Of a stretch of DNA of 64,000 nucleotides, positions 56,473-64,000 are shown one piece after another. The position numbers and the translations under genes are program-made. Positions within the stretch are counted from its first letter, which is position 1. The number at the start of each line of letters is the position of its first letter. Source of the DNA: Pseudomonas oryzihabitans (GTDB lineage Bacteria; Pseudomonadota; Gammaproteobacteria; Pseudomonadales; Pseudomonadaceae). Location: assembly GCF_001518815.1 (NCBI RefSeq), contig NZ_CP013987.1:1529001-1593000 (forward strand), given 5' to 3'. The notes beneath the pieces were generated by a model that ran no database searches, had not been told where the DNA came from, and saw only the letters and a program-made list of their open reading frames with translations.

Positions 56473-57672
56473 ATGCGCATCACTCGCATCGAAACCACCA
56501 GGCTCACGCAACTGCCCAATCTGCTCTGGGTGGAGATCCACACCGACAGTGGCCTGGTCGGTTTGGGTGAGACCTTTCGCGGCGCCGAAGCGGTGGAGGC
56601 GCAGATCCACTCGCTTTGCGCGCCACTGCTGTTGGGTCGCGATCCCCTGCAGATCGAAGCCCACAGTCGGGCGCTGCTGCGTGGCTATCTCGGCTTCAAC
56701 GGCAGCGGCGTGGAAACCCGAGCGGCTTCGGCGCTGGACATCGCCCTCTGGGACCTGTTCGGCCAGGCTATGGGTGTGCCGATCCATCAGCTGCTGGGTG
56801 GCCAGGTCCACGAGCGGATGCGCGCCTACAACACCTGCGCCAGTCCCAACTTCAATACCGGTGGTGAGCAGCGCCGGCTGATCGCCAAGGGTGAGGCCCG
56901 TGTGGCCGGTCGCTACGACGATCAGGTGGCGGCAGTGGAAAACCCGGGCGAACTGGCCCAGAGCCTGATGGACGAAGGGTTTGCCGCCATGAAGATCTGG
57001 CCCTTCGATGCCTTCGCCCTGGCCAGTGGCGGCCAGTTTCTGTCCAGCACCGACTTGCGCCAGGGTCTGGAGCCCTTTGCGCGCATCAGGGAGGCGGTCG
57101 GCGATGGCATCGAGGTAATGTGCGAATTCCATTCCTTGTGGAATCCGACCTGCGCCCTGCAGATCGCCCGAGCACTCAAGGACTACAACATCTTCTGGGC
57201 GGAAGATCCGATCAAGATGGATCACGTTCAGGGGTTAGCGGATTTCCGGCGACTGGCGGGCATTCCGGTCTGCGGCAGCGAGACCCTAGCGATGCGCGGT
57301 GCCTTCCGCGATCTGCTGGCGGCCGATGCGCTGGACTATGTGATGGTGGACCTGTCCTGGTGCGGTGGGTTGAGCGAGGCACGCAAGATCGCCACCTTGG
57401 CCGAGGCCTATCAGAAGCCCATCGCCCCGCACGATTGCACCGGACCGGTGGTGCTGATGGCCTCGCTGCATCTGGGGTTGGCCTCAGCCAATGCCATCTT
57501 TCAGGAAGTGGTGCGAGCCTATCTGGCGGGCTTCTATCGTGAGCTGGTCACCGAGCTGCCGGTACTGGAGCAGGGCTGGCTGCTACCGCCAACCGCACCG
57601 GGCCTAGGCACCGCCCTGCATCCGGCGCTGCGTCAGCGGCCGGACCGGATCGGGCGGGTATCAACGCGGTAA
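56473..57672 (+). CDS. Mandelate racemase/muconate-lactonizing (enolase superfamily) enzyme
   Basis: A 399-residue enzyme. N-terminal capping domain (TDSGLVGLGETFRGAEAVEA, LDIALWDLFGQAMGVPIHQL) and barrel domain with catalytic-type MKIWPFD, metal ligands in EVMCEFHSLW, WAEDPIKMD and CGSETLAMRG, and the histidine in KPIAPHDCTGPVVLM. The pattern suits sugar-acid dehydratases or cycloisomerases. AGGAGG precedes the ATG at 56473. Together with the preceding dehydrogenase and the LacI regulator it forms a small catabolic cassette. Exact substrate unknown. Confidence 0.9.
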   Translation: MRITRIETTRLTQLPNLLWVEIHTDSGLVGLGETFRGAEAVEAQIHSLCAPLLLGRDPLQIEAHSRALLRGYLGFNGSGVETRAASALDIALWDLFGQAMGVPIHQLLGGQVHERMRAYNTCASPNFNTGGEQRRLIAKGEARVAGRYDDQVAAVENPGELAQSLMDEGFAAMKIWPFDAFALASGGQFLSSTDLRQGLEPFARIREAVGDGIEVMCEFHSLWNPTCALQIARALKDYNIFWAEDPIKMDHVQGLADFRRLAGIPVCGSETLAMRGAFRDLLAADALDYVMVDLSWCGGLSEARKIATLAEAYQKPIAPHDCTGPVVLMASLHLGLASANAIFQEVVRAYLAGFYRELVTELPVLEQGWLLPPTAPGLGTALHPALRQRPDRIGRVSTR

Positions 57673-57677
57673 GGGGC

Positions 57678-58007
57678 TCAGGCGGCCATGGCTGCGCAGG
57701 CATCGGCGCAGGCTTCACAGGCCTGGGCGCAAGCCTGGCAGTGGTCGGCCTTGTGCTTGCCGCATTCGGCGGCGCAGGCGCGGCAGGTCGCCACGCAGAG
57801 GGCACAGGCTTCGGCCAGGCGATCGCTGCCGCGCTGCATGAAGGTGGCGGCCAGGCGGCAGGCGTCGGCGCAGTCACGATCTAGGCGCACGCAATCGCGC
57901 ATCATGTCCAGATTGGCTTCACCCAGACAGGCGCTGGCGCAGGTTTCGCACGCGGCCGCGCAGTCGAGGCAGGCCTTGATGCAGGCGGCGAGGGAGGATT
58001 CGGTCAT
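57678..58007 (-). CDS. Four-helix-bundle copper-storage-type protein (Csp/DUF326)
   Basis: A 109-residue protein with 19 cysteines, mostly in CxxxC and CxxC spacing along predicted helices (AACIKACLDCAAACETCASA, CALCVATCRACAAECGKHKA, CQACAQACEACADACAAMAA). This fits the Csp family of four-helix bundles that load many Cu(I) ions. No signal peptide, so cytosolic (Csp3-like). The ATG at 58007 has GGAG within AGGAGATACCT upstream on the minus strand. It ends 5 bases from the convergent enolase-family gene and diverges from the cobalamin operon. Confidence 0.9.
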   Translation of the reverse strand: MTESSLAACIKACLDCAAACETCASACLGEANLDMMRDCVRLDRDCADACRLAATFMQRGSDRLAEACALCVATCRACAAECGKHKADHCQACAQACEACADACAAMAA

Positions 58008-58114
58008 AGGTATCTCCTGGCAGTGGGGTGCTAAGGGTGGACCCGGCCGCCGGGCGCCGAGTTCGGCCCGCGCGATCGATTGACGCTCTCTCGGGTAGTC
58101 CGTACCCTGCGCCC

Positions 58115-58285
58115 TTGCACGTGGTGCCCCGTTTGAGTCGGGGTGAAACAGGGAAGCCGGTCGAGCCGGCGCTGCCCCCGCAACGGTAGTTGAGTAGCAG
58201 CTGCGCGAGACCCACTGGCCCCGGCCGGGAAGGGGCGCAGCGGGTGCCCGAGGGTATCGACTCACCAGCCCGGAGACCGGCCACG
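58115..58285 (+). promoter_or_regulatory. Cobalamin riboswitch
   Basis: All conserved blocks are present in order: GGTGCCCCG, GGGTGAAACAGGGAAGCCGG (58141-58160), GCTGCCCCCGCAACGGTAG (58171-58189) and the closing GCCCGGAGACCGGCC (58268-58282). It lies 110 bases before cobO and should repress the operon when adenosylcobalamin is plentiful. Confidence 0.95.
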
Positions 58286-58394
58286 CTTGCGTTCATCTCG
58301 GCGATGCGGAGGGCGTCGTGCGGCGTCGCCACCTGCCTTGCGCGGGCGGCGTCTCTGCCCGTTTCTCCGTCGCGCCCGCACCCGGAGAACCGCC

Positions 58395-59021
58395 ATGACC
58401 GACACCCCTGATTCGAACAGCCCCGAGCGTGACGAGCGCCATCGCGCGCGCATGGTGCGCAAGAAGGCGGTGATCGACGCCCGGATCGCCGACGCCCAGG
58501 ACGAACGCGGCCTGCTGCTGGTGCACACCGGCATCGGCAAGGGCAAGAGCAGCTCCGCCTTCGGCATGGCGGCACGCGCCCTCGGCCACGGCATGCAGGT
58601 CGGCGTGGTGCAATTCATCAAGGGCCGCCGCGACACCGGCGAGCAACTCTTCTTCAGGCGCTTCCCCGACGAGGTGCGTTACCACGTCATGGGCGAGGGT
58701 TTCACCTGGGACACCCAGGATCGTGCCCGCGACCTGCAGTCGGCGGCCGCGGCCTGGGCGGTGGCAGTGGAGCTCTTGCGCGATCCGGCCATCGGCCTGG
58801 TGCTGCTGGACGAACTCAACATCGCCTTCAAGCATGGCTATCTGGAGGTCGACCAGGTGCTGGCCGATCTCGCCGGGCGTCCGGCGCACCAGCATGTGGT
58901 GGTGACTGGCCGCGGCGCGCCGCCGGCCCTGATCGAAGCCGCCGACACCGTGACCGACATGAGTCTGGTCAAGCATGCCTTCCAGGCCGGCGTCCGCGCC
59001 CAGCAGGGCATCGAATGGTAG
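58395..59021 (+). CDS. cobO: Cob(I)yrinic acid a,c-diamide adenosyltransferase
   Basis: A 208-residue CobA/CobO-type adenosyltransferase that puts the adenosyl group on cobalt. P-loop HTGIGKGKSSSAFGMAARAL (about residues 44-63), QFIKGRRDTGEQLFF and VLLDELNIAFKHGYL are typical. The ATG at 58395 gives the polar N-terminal arm DTPDSNSPERDERHRARM. First gene of the riboswitch-controlled operon; overlaps cobB by 7 bases. Confidence 0.95.
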   Translation: MTDTPDSNSPERDERHRARMVRKKAVIDARIADAQDERGLLLVHTGIGKGKSSSAFGMAARALGHGMQVGVVQFIKGRRDTGEQLFFRRFPDEVRYHVMGEGFTWDTQDRARDLQSAAAAWAVAVELLRDPAIGLVLLDELNIAFKHGYLEVDQVLADLAGRPAHQHVVVTGRGAPPALIEAADTVTDMSLVKHAFQAGVRAQQGIEW

Positions 59022-60313
59022 GCGAACCGCGGCACTGCCCGGCGCTGCTGATCGCCGCCCCGGCCTCCGGTCAGGGCAAGACCAGCGTCACCGCCGCCCT
59101 GGCCCGGTTGCATGCACGCCAGGGGCGGCGGGTGCGGGTGTTCAAGTGCGGCCCGGATTTTCTCGATCCGATGATCCTCGCCCGTGCCAGTGGCGCCCCG
59201 GTCTACCAGCTCGATCTGTGGATGATCGGCGAGGCCGAGAGTCGGCGCCTGTTGTGGGAAGCGGCGGCGGAGGCGGACCTCATCCTCATCGAAGGCGTCA
59301 TGGGGCTGTTCGACGGGCAGCCGTCGGCGGCGGACCTGGCCGAGCGCTTCGGCGTACCGGTACTGGGGGTGATCGACGCCGCGGGCCTGGCGCAGACCTT
59401 TGGTGCCCTGGCCTATGGCCTGGCCCACTATCGGCCGAGCCTGCCGTTCGCCGGTGTGCTGGCCAATCGCAGTGGCAGCCCGCGGCAGACGCAGCTGATC
59501 CGCGGCAGCCTGCCGGCGGGCATGACCTTCTTTGGCAGCCTGCCAAGAGATGCCGGCATCGAGCTGCCCAGTCGCCACCTGGGGCTGATCCAGGCCGACG
59601 AGGTCACCGACCTGGATCGCCGTTTGGACATGGCGGCCGATGCCCTGGCCGCCAGCTCCGACATCGAATTGCCGCCGCCAGTGGCCTTCGCCGCGCCGGA
59701 GCCGACGCCGGTCGAACCGCTGCTGGCCGGGGTGCGCATTGGCGTGGCCCGCGATGCGGCCCTGGCGTTTCTCTACCAGGCCAACCTGGACTTGCTGCGC
59801 GCCCTGGGCGCCGAGCTGCAATTCTTTTCCGTGCTTGCCGACTCGACTCTGCCGGAGGTGGACAGCCTCTATCTACCGGGCGGCTATCCCGAGCTGCACC
59901 TGCAGGCGCTGTCCAACAACCTTGGCATGCGCGCCGCCATTCGCGCCCACCACGCCGCCGGCAAGCCGATCCTTGCCGAGTGCGGTGGCATGCTCTATCT
60001 GCTCCAGGAGCTGACCGACAAGGCCGGTGAGTCCGCCGCCATGCTCGGTCTCCTGCCGGGCAGCGCGCGGATGCAGGCCCGGCTGACCGCCCTGGCCCTG
60101 CAGTCGGTGGAGTTCGCGCAGGGCACCTTGCGCGGCCACACCTATCATCATTCCGCGTTGGAGTCGCCCGAGGCACCCTGGGCGCGGGGTCTGTGCCCCA
60201 ATGGTAAGGCGGTGGCCGAGGCGGTCTATCGAGACGGTCGCCTCACCGCCAGCTATATTCACTTCTACATGCCGTCGGCACCCGCCGCGGCCGCCGCGAT
60301 GTTCAAGCCGTGA
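59015..60313 (+). CDS. cobB: Cobyrinate a,c-diamide synthase
   Basis: A 432-residue glutamine-dependent amidase. N-terminal ATPase (APASGQGKTSVTAALARLHA, FKCGPDFLDPMILARASG, EGVMGLFDG) and C-terminal glutaminase with the catalytic Cys in AECGGMLYLLQEL and SLYLPGGYPELHLQAL. It amidates the a and c side chains of (hydrogeno)byrinic acid. Overlaps cobO and bluB. Confidence 0.95.
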   Translation: MVGEPRHCPALLIAAPASGQGKTSVTAALARLHARQGRRVRVFKCGPDFLDPMILARASGAPVYQLDLWMIGEAESRRLLWEAAAEADLILIEGVMGLFDGQPSAADLAERFGVPVLGVIDAAGLAQTFGALAYGLAHYRPSLPFAGVLANRSGSPRQTQLIRGSLPAGMTFFGSLPRDAGIELPSRHLGLIQADEVTDLDRRLDMAADALAASSDIELPPPVAFAAPEPTPVEPLLAGVRIGVARDAALAFLYQANLDLLRALGAELQFFSVLADSTLPEVDSLYLPGGYPELHLQALSNNLGMRAAIRAHHAAGKPILAECGGMLYLLQELTDKAGESAAMLGLLPGSARMQARLTALALQSVEFAQGTLRGHTYHHSALESPEAPWARGLCPNGKAVAEAVYRDGRLTASYIHFYMPSAPAAAAAMFKP

Positions 60314-60960
60314 CCACGACACCCTATACCCCTGCCGAACAAGCCGCCGTCTACCGAGCCATCGCCGAGCGCCGCGACATGCGCCATTTCTGCGGTGGCG
60401 AGGTGCCTCCCGAACAACTGGCCCGCCTGCTGGGTGCCGCCCACCAGGCCCCCAGCGTCGGGCTGATGCAGCCCTGGCGCTTTCTGCGCATCAGCGATCC
60501 GGTCTTGCGCCAGCGCCTGCACGAGCTGGTGGAGGAAGAGCGCTGCGCCACCGCCGAAGCCCTCGGCGAGCGCAGCGATGACTTCATGAAGCTCAAGGTG
60601 CAGGGCATTCTCGACTGCGCCGAGGTGCTGGTCGCTGCCCTGATGGACGGGCGCGAAGCCCATATCTTCGGCCGCCGTACCCTGCCGGAGATGGACCTGG
60701 CCTCGCTCTCCTGCGCCATCCAGAATCTCTGGCTGGCCGCGCGTTGCGAAGGCCTGGGCATGGGTTGGGTCTCGCTGTTCGACCCGGAAGCGGTGCGCAC
60801 CCTGCTGGAGATGCCCGAGGGGTCCCAGCCAGCGGCCATCCTCTGCCTGGGGCCGGTGGAAGCCTTCTATCCGCGACCCATGCTGGAGGAGGAGGGCTGG
60901 CGTCAGGGCCGCCCGCTGGAAGAACTGGTCTTCGAGAATCGTTGGGGCCAGAAGCCATGA
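60310..60960 (+). CDS. bluB: 5,6-dimethylbenzimidazole synthase BluB
   Basis: A 216-residue nitroreductase-fold enzyme that cannibalises FMN to make the lower ligand of B12. Features: [59 protein letters not shown] and [20 protein letters not shown] start at 60310, within the cobB stop. Its presence shows that the strain can make its own dimethylbenzimidazole. Confidence 0.94.
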   Translation: MTTTPYTPAEQAAVYRAIAERRDMRHFCGGEVPPEQLARLLGAAHQAPSVGLMQPWRFLRISDPVLRQRLHELVEEERCATAEALGERSDDFMKLKVQGILDCAEVLVAALMDGREAHIFGRRTLPEMDLASLSCAIQNLWLAARCEGLGMGWVSLFDPEAVRTLLEMPEGSQPAAILCLGPVEAFYPRPMLEEEGWRQGRPLEELVFENRWGQKP

Positions 60961-61865
60961 TGCTGGCCTTCGCGGTCGTCGGCGGCATGCTGCTCGACCT
61001 GCTGCTCGGCGAACCCCGTCGGGGCCATCCCCTGGTGCTGTTCGGCCGCTACGCCGACAGCCTCGAAGCGCGCTTCAACCCCGGTGGCCGTGGCTGGCGC
61101 AGTCATGGGGTGATGGCCTGGAGCCTGGCCGTGCTGCCCTGGGTGCTGCTCACCGCCTTGCTCTGCCAGATCGGCTGGCTGGCCTGGATCATCCAGCCTC
61201 TGGCGCTGTATCTGGCGGTGGGCCTACGTAGCCTGGGCGAGCACGCCGAGCCGGTGGCACGTGCCCTGCAGCGCAACAACCTGCCCGAAGCACGGCGCCG
61301 GGTCGGCTACCTCGTCAGTCGGGAGACAGACGAGCTGGACGAAACCGCTGTGGCCCGCGCCGCCACCGAATCCGTGCTGGAGAATGGCAGCGACGCCGTC
61401 TTCGCCGCGTTGTTCTGGTTCGCCCTGCTCGGTGCCCCGGGCGTGGTGCTCTATCGCCTGGCCAATACCCTGGACGCCATGTGGGGCTATCGCACCCCAC
61501 GCCTGGAGCGCTTCGGCTGGGCCGCGGCGCGCCTGGACGATGTCCTCAACTATATTCCCGCGCGTCTGGTCGCCCTGACCTATGCCGGTCTTGGCCGCTT
61601 CTGGAGCGCCATCGAAAGCTGGCGCTCCCAGGCGCCGCTGTGGGACAGCCCCAACGCCGGCCCGGTGATGGCCGCCGGCGCCGGTGCCCTGGGGGTGAGC
61701 CTGGGCGGCGCCGCCCGCTACCACGGCGAATGGCACGAGCGTCCGTTGTTGGGTCGCGGTCCGGCCCCTACCTTCCTGGCCATCACCCGTGCCCTCCAGC
61801 TGGTACGACGCGGCGCCTGGCTGTGGACCTTGCTGATCGCCCTGGGAGGACTGCTGCTTGCTTGA
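60957..61865 (+). CDS. cobD: Adenosylcobinamide-phosphate synthase (CobD/CbiB)
   Basis: A 302-residue membrane enzyme joining the aminopropanol arm to cobyric acid. [40 protein letters not shown] and [20 protein letters not shown] are family hallmarks, with about four membrane helices. It overlaps bluB by four bases (ATGA) and cobC by eight. Confidence 0.94.
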   Translation: MMLAFAVVGGMLLDLLLGEPRRGHPLVLFGRYADSLEARFNPGGRGWRSHGVMAWSLAVLPWVLLTALLCQIGWLAWIIQPLALYLAVGLRSLGEHAEPVARALQRNNLPEARRRVGYLVSRETDELDETAVARAATESVLENGSDAVFAALFWFALLGAPGVVLYRLANTLDAMWGYRTPRLERFGWAAARLDDVLNYIPARLVALTYAGLGRFWSAIESWRSQAPLWDSPNAGPVMAAGAGALGVSLGGAARYHGEWHERPLLGRGPAPTFLAITRALQLVRRGAWLWTLLIALGGLLLA

Positions 61866-62847
61866 GCACGGCGGTCGACTGCGGCGCGCGGCGCGCACCT
61901 ATGATATCCCCCTGGCCGACTGGCTGGACCTGTCTACCGGACTGGCTCCTTGGCCCTGGCCATTGCCCGAGATTCCCGCCAGTGCCTGGGCGCGCCTGCC
62001 CGAGCCCGATGACGGCCTGGTGGACGCCGCCTGCAGCTACTATCGTGCGTCCGCGCTGTTGCCGGTGGCTGGTTCCCAGGCTGCCATCCAGGCGCTGCCC
62101 GTCCTGCGCGCGCCTTCGCGAGTCGGGGTGCTGGCGCCCTGTTATGCCGAGCATGCCCTGGCCTGGCGTCGCGCCGGCCACGAGGTGCTGGCGTGGAGCG
62201 AGGAGCAGATCGCGACCGGGCTCGACCAAGTGGACGTACTGGTGGTGGTCAACCCCAACAACCCTACTGGGCAGCGCCTCTCACCTGCGCGGCTGCTGGA
62301 CTGGCATGCCCGCCTCGAAAGGCGGGGCGGCTGGCTGGTGGTGGACGAGGCCTTCATGGACCCGACGCCAGGTGCGAGTCTCGCGCCCTTCAGCGATCTG
62401 CCCGGGCTGATCGTGCTGCGCTCCTTTGGCAAGTTCTTCGGGTTGGCCGGCATGCGCCTGGGCTTTGTGCTCGCCGCGCCGGACTTGCTTTCGCCGCTCG
62501 ATGAGCATCTCGGTCCCTGGACGGTCAACGGGCCCAGTCGTCATCTTGCGCGGCAGCTGCTGGTCGACCAGGCGGCTCATGAGCGCCAGCGTGAGGCGCT
62601 TCGGCAAGCCGGCGAGCGCCTGGCGGCGGTGCTCGCCGGGCACGCCCTCGACCCTAGCGGTGGCTGCGCCCTGTTTCAGCTGCTGCAGCGCCCAGATGCC
62701 ACGGCCCTGCACGAGCACCTGGCGCGCCAGGCCATCTTTACCCGCTTGTTCCCCGACCTTGGCGCCCTGAGATTCGGCCTGCCAGGCGACGAGTCCGGCT
62801 GGCAGCGCCTGGACCAGGGGCTGGCCAACTACCGGAGTCCCCTATGA
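61858..62847 (+). CDS. cobC: Threonine-phosphate decarboxylase CobC
   Basis: A 329-residue PLP enzyme of the aspartate aminotransferase fold that makes aminopropanol phosphate. Motifs: [32 protein letters not shown] and the PLP lysine in [20 protein letters not shown] (about residue 195). The N-terminus [20 protein letters not shown] with a TTG start at 61858 fits homologues. Overlaps cobD and cobQ. Confidence 0.93.
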   Translation: MLEHGGRLRRAARTYDIPLADWLDLSTGLAPWPWPLPEIPASAWARLPEPDDGLVDAACSYYRASALLPVAGSQAAIQALPVLRAPSRVGVLAPCYAEHALAWRRAGHEVLAWSEEQIATGLDQVDVLVVVNPNNPTGQRLSPARLLDWHARLERRGGWLVVDEAFMDPTPGASLAPFSDLPGLIVLRSFGKFFGLAGMRLGFVLAAPDLLSPLDEHLGPWTVNGPSRHLARQLLVDQAAHERQREALRQAGERLAAVLAGHALDPSGGCALFQLLQRPDATALHEHLARQAIFTRLFPDLGALRFGLPGDESGWQRLDQGLANYRSPL

Positions 62848-64000
62848 GTACGCTGATGGTGCAGGGCACCACGTCCGACGCCGGTAAGAGCACCCTGGTG
62901 GCCGCCCTGTGCCGCTGGCTCTATCGCCAGGGTGTAGGCGTAGTACCCTTCAAACCGCAGAACATGGCGCTCAACAGCGCGGTGACCGCTGACGGTGGCG
63001 AGATCGGCCGGGCCCAGGCGGTCCAGGCCCAGGCCTGTGGTCTGGCGCCCCATACCGACATGAATCCCGTGCTGCTCAAGCCCAATACCGACGTCGGCGC
63101 CCAGGTGATCATCCATGGCCGCGCCGTCACCAGCATGGACGCCAAGGCCTATCACGCCTACAAGCCCGTGGCCCGCGAAGCGGTACTGGCCTCTCATGCC
63201 CGGCTGGCCGAGCGCTTCGAGGTGGTGCTGGTGGAAGGCGCCGGCTCACCGGCCGAGATCAACCTGCGCCAGGGTGACATCGCCAACATGGGCTTCGCCG
63301 AGGCGGTGGACTGCCCGGTGCTGCTGGTGGCGGACATCGATCGCGGCGGTGTCTTCGCCCATCTGGTCGGCACCCTGGACCTGCTCGAACCCAGCGAGCA
63401 GGCACGCGTCGCTGGCTTCATCATCAACCGCTTCCGCGGCGACCTGGCCCTGCTGCAACCTGGGCTGGACTGGCTCGAAGCCCGCACCGGCAAACCGGTG
63501 CTTGGCGTGCTGCCCTATCTGCATGACCTGCACCTGGAAGCCGAGGATCGCCTGGCCACCGGCCAGGTCGCCAAGCAGGGACCCCGCTTGCGGGTGGCGG
63601 TGCCGGTGATGCCACGGCTGAGCAATCACACCGATTTCGATCCCCTGCGCCTGCATCCCCAGGTGGAACTGCTGTTCGTTCGGCAGGGCGAGGCCCTGCC
63701 CGCGGCGGATCTGATCATCCTGGGCGGCTCCAAGAGCGTGCGCAGCGATCTGACGTTCCTGCGTGCCCAGGGCTGGGACACGGCCATTGCCCGTCACCTG
63801 CGCTATGGCGGGCGTGTGCTGGGCATCTGCGGCGGCTTCCAGATGCTGGGCGAGCGAGTCGCCGATCCGCTAGGCCTGGAGGGTGCCCCGGGTGACAGCC
63901 TGGGCCTTGCACTCCTGGCCATGACCACCGAACTGGCCGCGGAGAAGCAGCTGCGCAACGTGCGCGGCTGGCTGTGCGACGGCGACGCCGAGGTCGCCGG
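62844..64000 (+). CDS. cobQ: Cobyric acid synthase CobQ, 3' end outside window
   Basis: 385 residues of an enzyme of about 485 that amidates side chains b, d, e and g. N-terminal ATPase ([80 protein letters not shown]) and the glutaminase with catalytic Cys in [20 protein letters not shown]. The ATG overlaps the cobC stop by four bases. The operon continues to the right, probably with cobP/cobU. Confidence 0.95.
   Translation, partial: MSTLMVQGTTSDAGKSTLVAALCRWLYRQGVGVVPFKPQNMALNSAVTADGGEIGRAQAVQAQACGLAPHTDMNPVLLKPNTDVGAQVIIHGRAVTSMDAKAYHAYKPVAREAVLASHARLAERFEVVLVEGAGSPAEINLRQGDIANMGFAEAVDCPVLLVADIDRGGVFAHLVGTLDLLEPSEQARVAGFIINRFRGDLALLQPGLDWLEARTGKPVLGVLPYLHDLHLEAEDRLATGQVAKQGPRLRVAVPVMPRLSNHTDFDPLRLHPQVELLFVRQGEALPAADLIILGGSKSVRSDLTFLRAQGWDTAIARHLRYGGRVLGICGGFQMLGERVADPLGLEGAPGDSLGLALLAMTTELAAEKQLRNVRGWLCDGDAEVA

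Overview
The window is chromosomal DNA of a Pseudomonas (sensu lato). The GC content is high, and the gene blocks are Pseudomonas signatures: mtlEFGKD, ppsR/ppsA, cmaX-crfX-cmpX-sigX-oprF, gltA/sdhCDAB-sucAB-lpdG-sucCD, brnQ-htpG, and a cobO-cobB-bluB-cobD-cobC-cobQ operon behind a cobalamin riboswitch. I saw no phage genes, transposase, CRISPR array, rRNA or tRNA. The species cannot be fixed from the sequence alone.

Layout. 1-5.6 kb (minus): polyol (mannitol/sorbitol/arabitol) ABC transporter and dehydrogenase; mtlD runs off the left edge. A 139-bp element with perfect 16-bp inverted ends sits between mtlG and mtlK. 5.8-8.8 kb: a BamE-like lipoprotein, two unrecognised small proteins, an inositol-monophosphatase-family enzyme and a histidine phosphatase. 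9.1-12.2 kb (plus): a tight operon of FecR-domain protein, OmpA-like lipoprotein and a CHASE2/HD-GYP membrane protein. 12.4-17.4 kb: a TonB-dependent siderophore receptor with STN domain and candidate Fur box, a GNAT acetyltransferase, an isolated MetE N-terminal-domain protein and a LysE-family exporter. 17.4-24.9 kb: ppsR diverging from ppsA, then the cell-envelope stress locus cmaX-crfX-cmpX-sigX-oprF.

25-37.9 kb is the TCA-cycle block: gltA diverges from sdhCDAB, followed by sucA, sucB, lpdG, sucC and sucD. The untranslated stretches before sucA and before sucC are strongly folded and match the location of the known Pseudomonas sucA-II and sucC leader RNA motifs. 38-42.7 kb: brnQ, a small lipoprotein, htpG with a clear heat-shock (sigma-32) promoter, and a dienelactone-hydrolase-family protein. 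42.7-48 kb: SprT-like protease, DnaJ-related protein, ttcA, a Tag-family glycosylase, a sirtuin, two NlpC/P60 lipoproteins and an HNH protein.

48.2-52.2 kb encodes a three-subunit periplasm-directed molybdenum hydroxylase (triheme cytochrome c, 2Fe-2S subunit, Tat-signal molybdopterin subunit). 52.2-54.2 kb: DedA, a phosphoesterase and YggL. 54.4-57.7 kb: a LacI regulator, an operator palindrome, a 2-hydroxyacid dehydrogenase and an enolase-superfamily enzyme, which look like a sugar-acid cassette. 57.7-64 kb: a 19-cysteine copper-storage-type protein diverges from the riboswitch-controlled cobalamin operon, whose genes overlap at every junction; cobQ runs off the right edge.
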